In this document: positions 63,149-64,000 of the stretch, in pieces | Numbering within the stretch: position 1 is the first letter of the stretch | How the letters are laid out: every line of letters starts with the position of its first letter | From: Bradyrhizobium sp. 4 | GTDB lineage: Bacteria > Pseudomonadota > Alphaproteobacteria > Rhizobiales > Xanthobacteraceae | NCBI RefSeq assembly: GCF_023100905.1 | Contig: NZ_CP064686.1 | Location: 1,054,001-1,118,000 of the forward strand | Direction: 5' to 3' | Length of the DNA stretch: 64,000 nucleotides | Made by a program: the position numbers and the translations under genes | Notes under the pieces: generated by a model | Database searches by the model: none | What the model saw: the letters and a program-made list of their open reading frames with translations, nothing else | What the model was told of the DNA's origin: nothing

Positions 63149-63408
63149 GATAACATTGCGTGAGGCAGGCCCGCTAAGGCGGCAAGATGCTCTCTGCCGC
63201 ATGTTGGATAGAAGCGGTTTTTCTCTCGGAGCATACAACGTCCGCGTGCGACCATGCATCCAGCCTCGATTTCTTATGGCCTAGCTGGTGGCGGCGTGCT
63301 GCGTTTTGACGATCTCGCTCGGTGCGGCCGGACGAATTCCTTGGAATAGCCTGTCAGAGATATAATATTGTAATGAAATACAGAGAATTGTGTTGGGGGA
63401 GGCAACGT
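63149..63408. promoter_or_regulatory. Intergenic region with shared TGAAATAC motif
   Basis: About 260 bases before the second binding-protein gene. TATAAT at 63361-63366 and TGAAATAC at 63374-63381 lie about 30-45 bases before the ATG, in the same layout as upstream of the first paralogue. GGGGGAGG at 63394-63401 is a strong ribosome binding site. Confidence 0.4.
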
Positions 63409-64000
63409 ATGAACCGTCGAGATCTCTTAACGGGCGCAGCGAAGCTCGGCACTGCACTATCGCTGAGCGCGACTCCATTTATTTCGCCCCGCCGTGCGCA
63501 AGCTGCCACGACAATTTCCTTCGTGAGCTGGGGCGGGAGCTACGGTGATTTCGTGAAAGAATTCTGGATCAAGCGGTTCACGGCTGAAACGGGAATCTCA
63601 GTAGAATATATCAATGGTCCAGACTTAGCGAAGGTGAAGGCTCAGGTCGAAAGCAATAACGTTCTGTGGGATGTATTCGATACGCCTGGGACTCAGGCTT
63701 ATGCGGCCGCCAAACAAGGTCTTTGGGAGGCAATCGATACCAAAATAGTCGATTCCGAGCGTTTTGTTCACAAACCGCCTCCTTTTGCCATCCCTACAGC
63801 CATCTACACGGGAGGCATAGCGTACGATCCAGCCCGAACGAAGCATGCAGCGAATGATTTTTCGCAACTTTGGGACGTTAAGAGTTTTCCTGGGCGCCGC
63901 GCACTTCATGGCGCAAACGGAACCGCTGAGACATTGACCGTTGCTTTGCTTGCGGATGGTGTTGCCCCTAACGAGCTGTACCCACTTGATGTAGACCGCG
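63409..64000 (+). CDS. Periplasmic ABC-transporter substrate-binding protein (PotD-like), copy 2, cut by window end
   Basis: At least 197 residues; the gene runs off the window. MNRRDLLTGAAKLG with cleavage likely after AQA at residue 32, then TTISFVSWGGSYGDFVKEFW and NGPDLAKVKAQVESNNVLWD. It is closely related to the protein at 57702, residue for residue over most of the visible length (for example IPTAIYTGGIAYDPARTKHA against VPTAIYAGGIAYDPSRTKRP), but clearly diverged, so the duplication is old. ATP-binding and permease genes may follow beyond the window. Confidence 0.88.
   Translation, partial: MNRRDLLTGAAKLGTALSLSATPFISPRRAQAATTISFVSWGGSYGDFVKEFWIKRFTAETGISVEYINGPDLAKVKAQVESNNVLWDVFDTPGTQAYAAAKQGLWEAIDTKIVDSERFVHKPPPFAIPTAIYTGGIAYDPARTKHAANDFSQLWDVKSFPGRRALHGANGTAETLTVALLADGVAPNELYPLDVDR

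Noticed and set aside
1..64000. Sigma-54 (-24/-12) promoters, NifA sites or nod boxes expected in a symbiosis island
   Set aside because: Reading upstream regions of the intact genes, I found no convincing TGGCAC-N5-TTGC, TGT-N10-ACA pairs or nod boxes; a matrix scan was not possible.

Overview
The window looks like part of a transposon-rich accessory island (a symbiosis-island-like region) from a Bradyrhizobium-type alphaproteobacterium. The clues are a small secreted DUF3551-type protein at 51.8 kb, a rhizobial Omp2-like porin, small orphan proteins of the kind common in Bradyrhizobium, and a dense mix of IS3, IS5, IS21, IS66, IS110, ISL3 and IS701 elements. Organism assignment is inference; no rRNA or tRNA gene was seen.

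Layout. 0-4 kb: a flavin reductase-like gene, about 1.8 kb without a recognisable gene, and a decayed IS3 element. 4-13.7 kb: metabolic genes, comprising an uncharacterised 354-residue protein (two near-identical copies, 4.05 and 11.5 kb), an AMP-forming acyl-CoA ligase, a class III aminotransferase, a thiamine-diphosphate enzyme and a frameshifted enoyl-CoA hydratase. 13.9-22.8 kb: a nest of insertion sequences inside one IS66 element, whose tnpC is split into two halves about 7.1 kb apart with an 8-bp direct repeat at the break. 23-27.3 kb: a porin gene broken by an IS21 element with a 6-bp target duplication and by two frameshifts. 27.7-47.8 kb: a 20-kb segment bounded by two same-orientation 837-bp IS5-type copies. 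It carries an IS701 element, folD, a GlxA/AraC-type regulator, a second acyl-CoA ligase, two 2-hydroxyacid oxidases, a fumarylacetoacetase-family hydrolase, heterotetrameric sarcosine oxidase (soxBDAG), purU and a short-chain dehydrogenase. 47.8-56.7 kb: a truncated aminotransferase, a glutamate dehydrogenase, small orphan proteins, a candidate small RNA with a strong terminator, a gamma-carbonic anhydrase, a purU remnant and a Crp/Fnr regulator. 57-64 kb: a methylaspartate ammonia-lyase remnant, two paralogous periplasmic binding proteins flanking hyuA/hyuB, and a remnant of a third acyl-CoA ligase copy.

Functional theme. Sarcosine oxidase releases the N-methyl group as 5,10-methylene-tetrahydrofolate; FolD oxidises this to formyl-tetrahydrofolate and PurU releases formate. 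The nearby GlxA-type regulator belongs to the family that includes sarcosine and betaine regulators (SouR, GbdR). HyuA/HyuB could feed the route by opening N-methylhydantoin or oxoproline-like rings. Together with the CaiC/CaiD/CaiE-like proteins this suggests catabolism of host-derived betaines, carnitine or N-methylated amino acids. That link is inferred from gene content only.

The region is visibly decaying. I count at least nine broken genes or gene fragments, several of them second copies of intact neighbours (ligase, purU, aminotransferase), which points to repeated duplication and loss. The most unusual items are the duplicated two-repeat protein of unknown function, the mosaic acyl-CoA ligase pair with an atypical C-terminal lysine motif, the candidate small RNA at 53.7 kb with a tandem 16-bp repeat upstream, and the nested IS66 interruption.
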